From contig NZ_AP024484.1 of assembly GCF_017347605.1 (NCBI RefSeq), forward strand, positions 2,246,501-2,310,500: a stretch of 64,000 bases of DNA, written 5' to 3'. This document shows, one piece after another, positions 44,333 through 53,132 of this stretch. The position numbers and the translations under genes were made by a program. The notes below the pieces were generated by a model that worked only from the letters and a program-made list of their open reading frames with translations, was not told the DNA's origin and searched no databases. Source of the stretch: Prevotella herbatica. Lineage in GTDB: Bacteria > Bacteroidota > Bacteroidia > Bacteroidales > Bacteroidaceae. Position 1 is the stretch's first letter, and the number at the start of each line of letters is the position of its first letter.

Positions 44333-45478
44333 ATGATAACTTATGAATTTCTGCAACAATATTGGTGGTTCGTAATTTCGCTATTGGCGGGATTGCTAGT
44401 GTTTTTGATGTTTGTGCAAGGTGCAAACTCTCTAATCTTCGCTGTTGGAAGAACGGAAGAGGAGAAGAAGCTGATTGTAAATTCCACAGGTCGTAAATGG
44501 GAATTTACTTTTACCACCTTGGTAACATTCGGTGGCGCTTTCTTCGCATCATTCCCATTGTTTTATAGCACAAGTTTTGGCGGTGCTTATTGGGTGTGGA
44601 TGTTAATCTTGGTTAGTTTTGTATTACAGGCTGTGTCTTATGAATTTCAATCCAAACCAGGAAACATTTTCGGATCGAAAGTATATCGTCGTTTCCTCGT
44701 TTTTAATGGTGTCTTCGGACCGTTCTTGATAGGTGTAGCTGTAGCTACATTCTTCGACGGGTCAAACTTCATCGTAAACAAGGCATCAATGGGACTGCTT
44801 GACAATAACACAATCAGTTATTGGGCGAATGCTTCTCATGGACTTGACGCATTGCTTGATCCATGGAATTTGATATTTGGATTTGCAGTGATGTTCCTCG
44901 CTCGTATGGAAGGATCATTGTATATGATCAATAATATCAACGACAAAGAATTAAATGGTAAGTTGCGCTTGCAGCTCTTGCGTGACACTGTTCCTTTTTT
45001 GATACTATTCCTTGCATTTTTGGAACATATATTAGTTAAAGACGGTTATGGTGTTAATGCTGCCGGAGTGGTTAGCATGGTGCCGTATAAGTATGCCTTA
45101 AACTTGTTGCACATGCCCGTGGTAGGTGCAATGTTCCTTATCGGAGTGGTATTGGTATTATACGGTACGATTCGCAGCCTTATATCGAAGAAATATATGC
45201 GTGGCATCTGGCCTGTAGGAATAGGTACCACTCTGACAGTGATAGCATTGTTCCTTGTTGTAGGTTACAACAATACGGCCTATTATCCTTCCAATGCAGA
45301 CTTGCAAAGTTCGCTTTATTTGAGCAATAGTTGTTCTAGTTATTTCACGTTGCAGGTTATGTCTGTAGTCTCAATACTTGTACCTTTCGTGTTGGCATAT
45401 ATTATTTATGCATGGCATGCTATTGATAAAAGATCTTTGACAAAAGATGAGTTGAAAGAAGACGGACAACTATACTAG
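44333..45478 (+). CDS. cydB: Cytochrome bd ubiquinol oxidase subunit II CydB
   Basis: A 381-residue membrane protein with about nine helices. WWFVISLLAGLLVFLMFVQG and RKWEFTFTTLVTFGGAFFASF are typical of Bacteroidota CydB. It pairs with CydA to hold the haems and form the oxidase. Length is normal for this group. Confidence 0.95.
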   Translation: MITYEFLQQYWWFVISLLAGLLVFLMFVQGANSLIFAVGRTEEEKKLIVNSTGRKWEFTFTTLVTFGGAFFASFPLFYSTSFGGAYWVWMLILVSFVLQAVSYEFQSKPGNIFGSKVYRRFLVFNGVFGPFLIGVAVATFFDGSNFIVNKASMGLLDNNTISYWANASHGLDALLDPWNLIFGFAVMFLARMEGSLYMINNINDKELNGKLRLQLLRDTVPFLILFLAFLEHILVKDGYGVNAAGVVSMVPYKYALNLLHMPVVGAMFLIGVVLVLYGTIRSLISKKYMRGIWPVGIGTTLTVIALFLVVGYNNTAYYPSNADLQSSLYLSNSCSSYFTLQVMSVVSILVPFVLAYIIYAWHAIDKRSLTKDELKEDGQLY

Positions 45479-45653
45479 AATTGAAACTAGACAGTGGTAA
45501 GTTTTTTTAAATACGGAATTTTTTGATTAATGTTATAGGTTCTTATTCACTTTTGGTGATGTCAATCTGTTTTATAAAAGTTCTCACATAAATGTTGTGG
45601 TGAAGCAATAAATTGATATTACAAAAAGTGGCTAAGAACCATTTTAAATTAGG

Positions 45654-46232
45654 TTATAAGCCATAAAGATGTGAAAGTAGAACCTTTATACCTATAAAAA
45701 TAAGGATAATACCTCCCAGTAGTTCTGGTTTTAATTTCTTAGCGATAGGTTTGCCAAATCTTACCCCCAGTAATACGCCTGTTATAGACATTACAAACGA
45801 GACAAAGCCTATTATCAATAGTGGACATACAAGCATTTTAATATTTGAGAAGCCTGTGCAGGCGAAAGATATGCCAACAGCAAGAGCGTCTATACTTGTG
45901 GCAATGGCGAGAACAACTTGCGTTTTAAGTTTGCGTGGTTTTATTTTCTTTTCTTCTTCTGGGAGAAAAGATTCTCTTATCATTCTGCCACCCAAAACGG
46001 TGAGTAAGCCGAATGCAATCCAGTGGTCTATATTCTCAAGATATGATGTAAATGTACTCACTCCAAACCAACCTATCAATGGCATTGCAGCTTGAAAGAG
46101 ACCAAAGAGAAAAGCCATTCTTATTATCATTTTCCCTATATGTTTCTTCACGATGATGCCACTTGCTATAGATACAGCGAAACAGTCCATGGCTAGTGCC
46201 AATGCTAAAAACCAAATATCGAGTTGATTCAT
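45654..46232 (-). CDS. mntP: Manganese efflux pump MntP
   Basis: A 192-residue inner membrane protein with six helices in two repeats. The paired motifs LALAMDCFAVSIASG and IATSIDALAVGISFA carry the conserved acidic residues of MntP. It exports Mn(II). A mntP-type riboswitch was not seen. The gene follows the phytase-like gene at a 13-base gap on the same strand. Confidence 0.92.
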   Translation of the reverse strand: MNQLDIWFLALALAMDCFAVSIASGIIVKKHIGKMIIRMAFLFGLFQAAMPLIGWFGVSTFTSYLENIDHWIAFGLLTVLGGRMIRESFLPEEEKKIKPRKLKTQVVLAIATSIDALAVGISFACTGFSNIKMLVCPLLIIGFVSFVMSITGVLLGVRFGKPIAKKLKPELLGGIILIFIGIKVLLSHLYGL

Positions 46233-46245
46233 TTATTCTTATATT

Positions 46246-47202
46246 TTATTGCAATATTATTGTCCTGAAATAATCCCTTAATACACCTTTGTAGCGATTC
46301 TGACTGTCAGCGCAAAGTATGATGACTTGACGACCATCAGACAATTTAGGCCCTAGGCACATACCTTCGTAGTTGGCAAAGTTGAAACTCGTCAGTTGTA
46401 AAGATGTGCGCCAAAAACATACAAGATGTTTGGTTGGATTACCTGGAACGATACGGAATATGCGGTTTATAACCCAACTGCCCAATTTCATAGGAGTTAT
46501 ATACAATTCACGCTCGAGAACAAGTAGGGTAGAATCGTTGAGTGAAAGTAGTTCGGAAACGCCATAGGCGTGTCTATCTTGTGGAGTGTCGGCAGGCTTT
46601 AAAGGCTTTTCTATGAAATATGGAAATTCTTTTTCTACGGTCAGGTCTGTATTCAACTGTTTTAGGCGTAACATTCTACAACTGTCACCTATAAGTGGTG
46701 ACTCGTTGATGGTAAACAGTTTGTCACGAATCTTATCATAAGTAAGACTCTCTATGCTTCTGTTTGGGCTGCAATGTTTCTTATAATCAGTAATCTCTGC
46801 AGAGCGAATAATATTTTTTGAATTAACATCATATTCTATGATATTAGATGGTTCTTCGTTGCCAACATATATACGATGTGTCTCAGGATTGAAAGTTATC
46901 GCTTCCTCATCAAGATTACTTCCATTTAGATTAATAAAATCCTTGTTTGTTATATTTGTTATTTCGCCGTTGTTATTGATTTCTATATGGAAAATATAAT
47001 ACCCCTCATTGTTGCCCTTATCTGAAACAACAGCATAGTCGTCATTGCCTATATTGGCAATGCCACTGTAGTTGCCAGGAGGTATGGCTGAAAAATAATG
47101 TTGTGGCATAATACTAACTGAATCATAATCCTTCAATCTTTTTTGCCCCTGTATAGAAAGACTCAGTAAGATTATTATACCGAATAGAATATTTTTTTTC
47201 AT
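46246..47202 (-). CDS. Secreted esterase-like/phytase-family beta-propeller protein
   Basis: A 318-residue protein from the ATG at 47202 with a signal peptide (MKKNILFGIIILLSLSIQGQ). FSAIPPGNYSGIANIGNDDY, LDEEAITFNP and VSELLSLNDSTLLVLER are blocks of the esterase-like domain of phytase proteins (PF13449). The fold is a propeller, and real activity is usually untested. Another ATG two codons upstream is possible. Confidence 0.75.
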   Translation of the reverse strand: MKKNILFGIIILLSLSIQGQKRLKDYDSVSIMPQHYFSAIPPGNYSGIANIGNDDYAVVSDKGNNEGYYIFHIEINNNGEITNITNKDFINLNGSNLDEEAITFNPETHRIYVGNEEPSNIIEYDVNSKNIIRSAEITDYKKHCSPNRSIESLTYDKIRDKLFTINESPLIGDSCRMLRLKQLNTDLTVEKEFPYFIEKPLKPADTPQDRHAYGVSELLSLNDSTLLVLERELYITPMKLGSWVINRIFRIVPGNPTKHLVCFWRTSLQLTSFNFANYEGMCLGPKLSDGRQVIILCADSQNRYKGVLRDYFRTIILQ

Positions 47203-47544
47203 ATTCAATCAATTGTTGCCTTCTTTATGTTGTCCTTACAGAAGAAACGGTGCAAAGTTAATAAAAAAATCCAGATATGAACTGTTTGAATTTGTATTTT
47301 ATGTATTTGAAATATTAAAATTCATGTCATGGTGCAATATATAATTATAATAGGCGTTATTATACTGATTTTCAATTTATATACTACAAACGTAAACTTC
47401 CAATTAGGGTTAATTATGATTAAATCTTATATATAAGATGTTGATATATCAAAAAAAATCATTACCTTTGCAAGCCTTTTAATAAGGTGTGAATACGGAT
47501 ATTGCTGATAATCAGGAAGTTAAGAAAAAGAAATAGGTAAAAGG
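47203..47544. promoter_or_regulatory. rpoD: rpoD promoter region
   Basis: TTGA at 47441-47444, an 18-base spacer and TACCTTTG at 47463-47470 form a clear vegetative promoter for rpoD, with a leader of about 70 bases. The rest of the gap is AT-rich with no gene seen. Confidence 0.65.
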
Positions 47545-48417
47545 ATGAGACAACTTAAAATTCAGAAGAGTATTACAAACCGTTCAAGCGAAGCCTTGGA
47601 TAAGTATCTCGTAGAAATTGGACGTGCACCACTTATCTCCATTGATGAGGAGATAGATCTTGCGCAGAAAATCAGAAAGGGAGGCGTTGAAGGAGGACGC
47701 GCCAAAGAGAAACTTGTTACAGCCAACTTGCGATTTGTTGTTTCTGTTGCAAAACAGTATCAACATCAAGGACTTTCACTTACTGACCTTATAGATGAGG
47801 GCAATATCGGTCTTGTGAAAGCAGCTGAGAAGTTTGATGAAACTCGTGGATTTAAGTTCATTTCTTATGCCGTATGGTGGATTCGTCAAAGTATTCTACA
47901 GGCTATCGCAGAGCAGAGTCGTATTGTTCGTTTACCATTGAATCAGGTTGGTTCATTAAATAAAATCAATCGTGAAATCAATAAGTTTGAACAAGAGTTC
48001 CAGCGTAAGCCTTCACTTTCTGAACTTTCTACTGTAACTAAAATAGAGGAAGAAAAGATTGACCAAAGCCTTATGGCTGATAGTCATCATGTAAGTATAG
48101 ATGCACCTTTCCAGGATGGTGAGGATAATAGTATGGTTGATATAATGGCTGGTGGCGATGATAGCCGTACAGACCGTCAGGTAGATCATGAATCAATGGC
48201 ACTTGAACTTGAATCAGTATTGAAGAAGGTTCTTAAAGAACGCGAGATTACTATTATACGTGAATGTTTTGGAATTGGATGCCACGAAAAGGGACTTGAG
48301 GAAATTGGAGATCAGTTAGGACTTACTCGTGAGCGCGTCAGGCAGATTCGTGAGAAGAGCATTGCTAAGTTGCGTGATAGTGGTTATGCAAAGATCTTAA
48401 TGAAATATCTTGGATAA
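47545..48417 (+). CDS. rpoD: Primary sigma factor RpoD (Bacteroidota type)
   Basis: A 290-residue sigma-70. Region 1.2 is DKYLVEIGRAPLIS; region 2 includes FISYAVWWIRQSILQAI; region 4.2 is LGLTRERVRQIREKSIAKL. The very short N-terminus lacking region 1.1 is the known form in Bacteroidota, where it recognises TAnnTTTG promoters like those marked in this window. It ends at a strong terminator. Confidence 0.97.
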   Translation: MRQLKIQKSITNRSSEALDKYLVEIGRAPLISIDEEIDLAQKIRKGGVEGGRAKEKLVTANLRFVVSVAKQYQHQGLSLTDLIDEGNIGLVKAAEKFDETRGFKFISYAVWWIRQSILQAIAEQSRIVRLPLNQVGSLNKINREINKFEQEFQRKPSLSELSTVTKIEEEKIDQSLMADSHHVSIDAPFQDGEDNSMVDIMAGGDDSRTDRQVDHESMALELESVLKKVLKEREITIIRECFGIGCHEKGLEEIGDQLGLTRERVRQIREKSIAKLRDSGYAKILMKYLG

Positions 48418-48439
48418 GATATAAATATGATATGAAAGG

Positions 48440-48471
48440 TAAGAGAAGAGTAGTCTTCTCTTATTTTTTTT
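48440..48471 (+). terminator. Terminator after rpoD
   Basis: TAAGAGAAGA pairs perfectly (10 bp) with TCTTCTCTTA around GTAG and is followed by eight T's. Confidence 0.92.
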
Positions 48472-48557
48472 GAGGCTAATCATAAATAGAGTGTTGTCGA
48501 ATAAAACAGAGAATAAAACAAACTAATATATAGAAACAAACTAATTAAGACACAATT

Positions 48558-49913
48558 ATGATTATAGAAGACACAAATTCATTTCATGTAGTCGATGAAG
48601 GCTTCACAATGAAAGAAGCTATAATTGAGGCTAAGAAATGTTTGAATTGTAAGACCCCACTATGTAGAAAAGGGTGCCCGATAGGAAATAACATCCCTGA
48701 TTTTATTCATGCTTTAAGTATGGGCAACATGGGGGATGCTATGAGCATTATTAATGAAAAAAGTAATCTTCCAGCTATTTGCGGTCGTGTATGTCCGCAT
48801 GAAAAACAATGTCAGGGCCATTGCGTTCTAAACAAGAAAGGTGAACCTATACAAATAGGTAAATTGGAACAGTTTATCGCAGACTTTGATACAAACATGA
48901 ATCTTATTCGTAGAAAACTGCCACAGAAAGATCGTGGAAAAATAGCTGTTATCGGTTCAGGACCTGCTGGATTAACAGTAGCTGGAGATTTGGCAAGACA
49001 AGGTTTTAACGTAACAATCTTTGAAGGACAGAGTGAACCCGGTGGTGTGTTGATGTATGGAATACCAGAGTACCGTTTGCCAAAGAAAGTAGTACGTGCC
49101 GAGATATCAAAGATAGAGGCATTGGGAGTATACTTTGAATGTAACACTCTTGTCGGCGAGAATGGAGTAAATGTAGACAGTCTGTTTAGGCTGGGGTATG
49201 ATGCAATCTTCATGGGAACGGGAACTGCTGTTCCGCAGAATATGGACAGTACGCCAGGTGCAAAACTTCATGGAGTAAGTCAAAGTACGTATTTCCTTCA
49301 TAATGTGAGCAGTTTTAATGAAGGAGCAATAGGTAGAAACATGGTACCTTTAAAAAATGGTGAAAAGGTAGGCGTTATTGGGTGTGGAAATGTAGCTATG
49401 GATGCAGCTCGTACAGCGATAAGGCTTGGAGCAGATGTAACAGTGCTATACCGCCGAACTCAGGAAGAAATGCCCGCCATAAATTCAGAATATAATGATG
49501 CGTTGAAAGAAGGCGTGAAGTTTGAATGGGAAACAAGCGTAGAAGAATTTATTCAAGGAAAGAATGGACGTCTTGCTGAATGCAGATTAAAGACTCCGCA
49601 AGGAGAACGTATAGAGAAATTCGACCGTATATATCTTGCTATCGGAAGTAGGCCTGCAAATAGAATAGTTAGTACTACAGCGGGAATTGAAGTTGATGAA
49701 AAAGGGTATGTGAAAGTTGTTGATAGACCTTGCGGAATGACCACTCGTAGAGGTGTTTTCGCGGGTGGAGATGTTGTACATCGTCCGCAGACGGTGGTGC
49801 TCGCAATGAAAGCCGCAAAGAACGTTGCTCAGGGCATAGCGCAGTATGTGGATGCCATGAAACTGCTTCAAGTTGCTAAAAAAGTTGAAGAAGATCACAA
49901 CGCAGACAAATAA
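48558..49913 (+). CDS. GltD/NfnB-like NADPH-dependent oxidoreductase
   Basis: A 451-residue protein. Residues 30-80 carry the Cys-rich Fer4_20 domain (CLNCKTPLCRKGCPIG, CGRVCPHEKQC), followed by a FAD loop (VIGSGPAGLTVAGDLARQG) and an NADPH loop (GVIGCGNVAMDAART). This is the glutamate synthase small subunit type, also found as the large subunit of NADH-dependent ferredoxin:NADP oxidoreductase. The usual FAD/FeS partner gene is not adjacent, so it may work alone or with a distant partner. Confidence 0.85.
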   Translation: MIIEDTNSFHVVDEGFTMKEAIIEAKKCLNCKTPLCRKGCPIGNNIPDFIHALSMGNMGDAMSIINEKSNLPAICGRVCPHEKQCQGHCVLNKKGEPIQIGKLEQFIADFDTNMNLIRRKLPQKDRGKIAVIGSGPAGLTVAGDLARQGFNVTIFEGQSEPGGVLMYGIPEYRLPKKVVRAEISKIEALGVYFECNTLVGENGVNVDSLFRLGYDAIFMGTGTAVPQNMDSTPGAKLHGVSQSTYFLHNVSSFNEGAIGRNMVPLKNGEKVGVIGCGNVAMDAARTAIRLGADVTVLYRRTQEEMPAINSEYNDALKEGVKFEWETSVEEFIQGKNGRLAECRLKTPQGERIEKFDRIYLAIGSRPANRIVSTTAGIEVDEKGYVKVVDRPCGMTTRRGVFAGGDVVHRPQTVVLAMKAAKNVAQGIAQYVDAMKLLQVAKKVEEDHNADK

Positions 49914-49938
49914 AACACAATTTTTTATCAATTTCGTG

Positions 49939-49967
49939 TTGTCTATCAGTAGTTTTTAGTAACTTTG
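49939..49967 (+). promoter_or_regulatory. Promoter for the purH-like/mre operon
   Basis: TTG at 49939-49941, an 18-base spacer and TAACTTTG at 49960-49967, 28 bases before the start codon. Confidence 0.6.
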
Positions 49968-49995
49968 CGGGCAAATATATTAATATATTCAAATA

Positions 49996-50589
49996 ATGGC
50001 TGAAATAAAGACAATTAAGACCGCTTTGATCTCGGTCTTCCACAAGGATGGTTTAGATAAATTGCTAGCTAAACTTAATGAAGAAGGTGTTAAATTTCTG
50101 TCCACAGGCGGTACTCAGAAGTTCATCGAGTCACTGGGTTACGAATGTCAGACAGTAGAGAGTGTAACAACTTATCCGTCAATACTCGGAGGTCGTGTCA
50201 AGACTTTGCACCCTAAGGTGTTTGGTGGTATTCTTGCACGTCGTGAGAATGAAGGTGACATCGCTCAGATGAAGGAATATGATATCCCTTCTATTGATCT
50301 TGTTGTTGTTGATCTCTATCCTTTTGAGCAGACTGTAGCAAGTGGTGCTTCAGAAGCAGACATTATTGAAAAAATTGATATAGGTGGAATTTCTTTGATT
50401 CGTGCAGGAGCAAAGAATTTCAAGGATGTTGTAATCATTCCTAGTAAGGCAGAATACTCTGTTTTGCTGGATATTCTTAACAAGAAGGGTGCTAATACAG
50501 ATATTGAAGATCGCAAGATGTTTGCAGAGCGTGCTTTTGGAGTGAGCAGTCATTATGATACAGCAATCCATAACTGGTTTGTTAAATAA
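49996..50589 (+). CDS. purH: Stand-alone IMP cyclohydrolase (PurH N-terminal domain)
   Basis: A 197-residue protein that matches only the MGS-like IMP cyclohydrolase half of PurH: STGGTQKFIESLG, PSILGGRVKTLHPKVFGGIL and KIDIGGISLIRAGAKNF. The ~310-residue AICAR formyltransferase half is absent and the frame ends cleanly with a TAA, followed at 10 bases by mreB. It closes the purine ring to IMP. The formyltransferase step must come from another gene. The clean ending argues against a recent frameshift. Confidence 0.85.
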   Translation: MAEIKTIKTALISVFHKDGLDKLLAKLNEEGVKFLSTGGTQKFIESLGYECQTVESVTTYPSILGGRVKTLHPKVFGGILARRENEGDIAQMKEYDIPSIDLVVVDLYPFEQTVASGASEADIIEKIDIGGISLIRAGAKNFKDVVIIPSKAEYSVLLDILNKKGANTDIEDRKMFAERAFGVSSHYDTAIHNWFVK

Positions 50590-50599
50590 TAAAATAAAT

Positions 50600-51622
50600 A
50601 TGGGATTTTTTTCTTTTATTCAGGAAATAGCAATGGACCTCGGTACAGCTAATACTATCATCATCAGTGATGATAAGATTGTTGTAGATGAGCCATCAGT
50701 TGTTGCCCTAGACCGTCGCACGGACAAGATGATTGCCGTAGGTGCGAAGGCAAAGATGATGTATGAGAAGACTCACGATAACATACGTACAATACGTCCT
50801 TTGCGTGATGGTGTTATCGCAGACTTTACAGCTTGTGAACTGATGATGCGTGGACTTATTAAAATGGTTCATTCTGGCAGCCGCTTGTGGTCTCCTTCTC
50901 TTAGAATGGTTATCGGTGTACCTTCTGGTTCAACTGAAGTTGAGTTGCGTGCTGTACGTGACAGTGCCGAGCATGCTGATGGACGTGACGTCTATTTGAT
51001 TTTCGAACCAATGGCAGCTGCTATCGGTATCGGTATCGACGTTGAGGCTCCTGAAGGTAACATGATTGTTGATATCGGCGGTGGTAGTACTGAAATTGCA
51101 GTAATATCTCTTGGTGGTATTGTCAGCAATAACTCTATTCGTACAGCCGGTGATGATCTTACAGCTGATATTCAGGAATATATGAGCCGTCAGCATAATG
51201 TAAAGGTAAGTGAGCGTATGGCTGAACGTATTAAGATTCATGTTGGTTCTGCTCTTACAGATCTTGGTGCAGAGGCTCCTGAGGACTTCGTAGTACATGG
51301 TCCTAACCGTATAACAGCACTTCCAATGGAAGTTCCTGTTTGCTATCAGGAAGTGGCTCATTGTCTTGATAAAACTATTGCAAAAATTGAAAATGCTGTT
51401 CTTTCAGCACTTGAAAATACACCTCCTGAACTTTATGCCGATATCGTAAAGAATGGTATCTATCTTAGTGGAGGTGGTGCTTTGTTGCGAGGCTTGGATA
51501 AGCGACTCACAGATAAAATTAATATACCATTCCACATTGCTGAAGATCCATTGCACAGTGTAGCAAAGGGTGCAGGCATTGCACTAAAGAATGTAGACAA
51601 CTTCTCATTCCTAATGAGATAA
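50600..51622 (+). CDS. mreB: Rod shape-determining protein MreB
   Basis: From the ATG at 50600 the protein has 340 residues. MDLGTANTII is the phosphate-1 loop, FEPMAAAIG and NMIVDIGGGSTEIAVISLG the connect/phosphate-2 blocks, and YLSGGGALLRGLD the adenosine block of the actin fold. It forms membrane filaments that guide cell-wall synthesis with RodA and PBP2, encoded downstream. A longer frame starting at 50555 overlaps purH and is not used. Confidence 0.97.
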   Translation: MGFFSFIQEIAMDLGTANTIIISDDKIVVDEPSVVALDRRTDKMIAVGAKAKMMYEKTHDNIRTIRPLRDGVIADFTACELMMRGLIKMVHSGSRLWSPSLRMVIGVPSGSTEVELRAVRDSAEHADGRDVYLIFEPMAAAIGIGIDVEAPEGNMIVDIGGGSTEIAVISLGGIVSNNSIRTAGDDLTADIQEYMSRQHNVKVSERMAERIKIHVGSALTDLGAEAPEDFVVHGPNRITALPMEVPVCYQEVAHCLDKTIAKIENAVLSALENTPPELYADIVKNGIYLSGGGALLRGLDKRLTDKINIPFHIAEDPLHSVAKGAGIALKNVDNFSFLMR

Positions 51623-51634
51623 CATATAGATGTA

Positions 51635-51673
51635 AGGTGTTGATTGACTTGTATTCTCAAGTTGTCAACACCT
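51635..51673 (+). repeat. Strong stem-loop between mreB and mreC
   Basis: AGGTGTTGA (51635-51643) pairs with TCAACACCT (51665-51673), and an inner GACTTG (51646-51651) with CAAGTT (51658-51663). No T tract follows, so it may be a processing site or partial terminator that adjusts mreB against mreC. Confidence 0.6.
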
Positions 51674-51696
51674 AACATTTAACTCCAAATTCAGAT

Positions 51697-52563
51697 ATGC
51701 GTAACCTTCTTGATTTTCTGGCAAAATATAATCACTGGTTTATCTTTATTCTGTTAGAGGTGATAAGTTTTGTCCTTCTCTTCCAGTTTAACAGTTATCA
51801 GGGCAGTGTTTGGTTTTCTTCAGCCAATGCTGTTACGGGAAAGGTGTATGAGACAGAATCTGAAATTGGCTCGTATTTCAAGTTGTCAAAGGTTAACCAA
51901 GAGCTTACTCAACGTAACTTGTATCTTGAGCAGCGACTTAGAGAACTTCATCAGCAGATAGGTGATTCCATTGGTGATTCAATCATGGAAAACAGCCGAA
52001 TCTTGAAAAGTTTACAGCCTTTTAGACTTATTCCTGCAAAGGTAATAACTAATTCTGTAGACAAGCATGATAACTTGATGACTATCAATAAAGGTGAGGC
52101 TGATGGTGTGAAAAAGGATATGGGAGTAGTTTCTGGAAATGGTGTCGTAGGTATCGTATATCTAACTTCCACACATTATTCTGTTGTTATTCCAGTACTT
52201 AATTCACAATCAAACATTAGTTGTGTCATTCAAGGACGTGGCTATTTCGGTTATCTTCACTGGACAGGTGGCGATGCTTCACAAGCTTATGTAGATGATG
52301 TGCCACGTCATGCTCATTTTAAGTTATATGATTATGTCGTGACAAGTGGATATTCTTCGGTATTCCCAGCAGGAGTAATGGTAGGAAGAATAAGACACGT
52401 TTATAATTCTGCCGATCAGATGTCGTATAGACTAAAGGTGATACTTTCGACTGATTTTGGAAAGTTGCGTGACGTATGTGTTGTAGACAACACTATCATG
52501 GCTGAACGCCTTCAAGTATTACGCGCTGCGCAGGATTCGATAAAAACAAAAGAAGAAAAATAA
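51697..52563 (+). CDS. mreC: Rod shape-determining protein MreC
   Basis: A 288-residue protein with one N-terminal membrane helix (WFIFILLEVISFVLLFQF), a coiled coil around residues 65-95 and a beta-rich periplasmic domain with GVVSGNGVVGIVYLTS and VTSGYSSVFPAGVMVG, typical of MreC. It links the MreB filament to PBP2. mreD starts 15 bases later. Confidence 0.93.
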   Translation: MRNLLDFLAKYNHWFIFILLEVISFVLLFQFNSYQGSVWFSSANAVTGKVYETESEIGSYFKLSKVNQELTQRNLYLEQRLRELHQQIGDSIGDSIMENSRILKSLQPFRLIPAKVITNSVDKHDNLMTINKGEADGVKKDMGVVSGNGVVGIVYLTSTHYSVVIPVLNSQSNISCVIQGRGYFGYLHWTGGDASQAYVDDVPRHAHFKLYDYVVTSGYSSVFPAGVMVGRIRHVYNSADQMSYRLKVILSTDFGKLRDVCVVDNTIMAERLQVLRAAQDSIKTKEEK

Positions 52564-52578
52564 CAGAATAGGAAAGTT

Positions 52579-53079
52579 ATGAATGTTCAGTTGCTTAGAG
52601 GCTTTTTTGCCTTTGCCATATTATTGTTGGTACAGGTGACGGTGTTGAATCATATACATTTGTTCAATTGCGCCACACCGATGCTTTATGTATATATGGT
52701 GTTGCTCTTTCCACGCAATTATCCGCGTTGGGCTGAATTACTGTTATGCTTTATTATGGGACTACTTGTGGATGTATTCTCTGATACCCCAGGTGTATCT
52801 ATGGCATCTATGACTTTTCTTGGACTCATACAACCAACTATGTTGAAAATGTTTTTGCAACGTGATAGCGCTGATGACTTAGCGCCGTCGATACGTAGTC
52901 TGGGAGCATATAAGTTTGGATATTATGCCATAATAATGGTTTTGATATATTGTGCCTCATTTTTCACTCTTGAGACATTTAATTTCTTCAATTGGCTACA
53001 ATGGTTGGAATGTGTTTCAGGTAGCACTATCTTGTCTGCCATATTAATATTGGCGATAGAAAATTTCCGTTCAAAATGA
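52579..53079 (+). CDS. mreD: Rod shape-determining protein MreD
   Basis: A 166-residue protein with five membrane helices and MGLLVDVFSDTPGVSMASMTFL, the usual MreD centre. It belongs to the elongasome complex. Position between mreC and PBP2 supports the call. Confidence 0.88.
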   Translation: MNVQLLRGFFAFAILLLVQVTVLNHIHLFNCATPMLYVYMVLLFPRNYPRWAELLLCFIMGLLVDVFSDTPGVSMASMTFLGLIQPTMLKMFLQRDSADDLAPSIRSLGAYKFGYYAIIMVLIYCASFFTLETFNFFNWLQWLECVSGSTILSAILILAIENFRSK

Positions 53080-53132
53080 TTTTGTCATTTATGACGTTTT
53101 CTGGAATTTCCATTTAATTAAATTACTGTACG

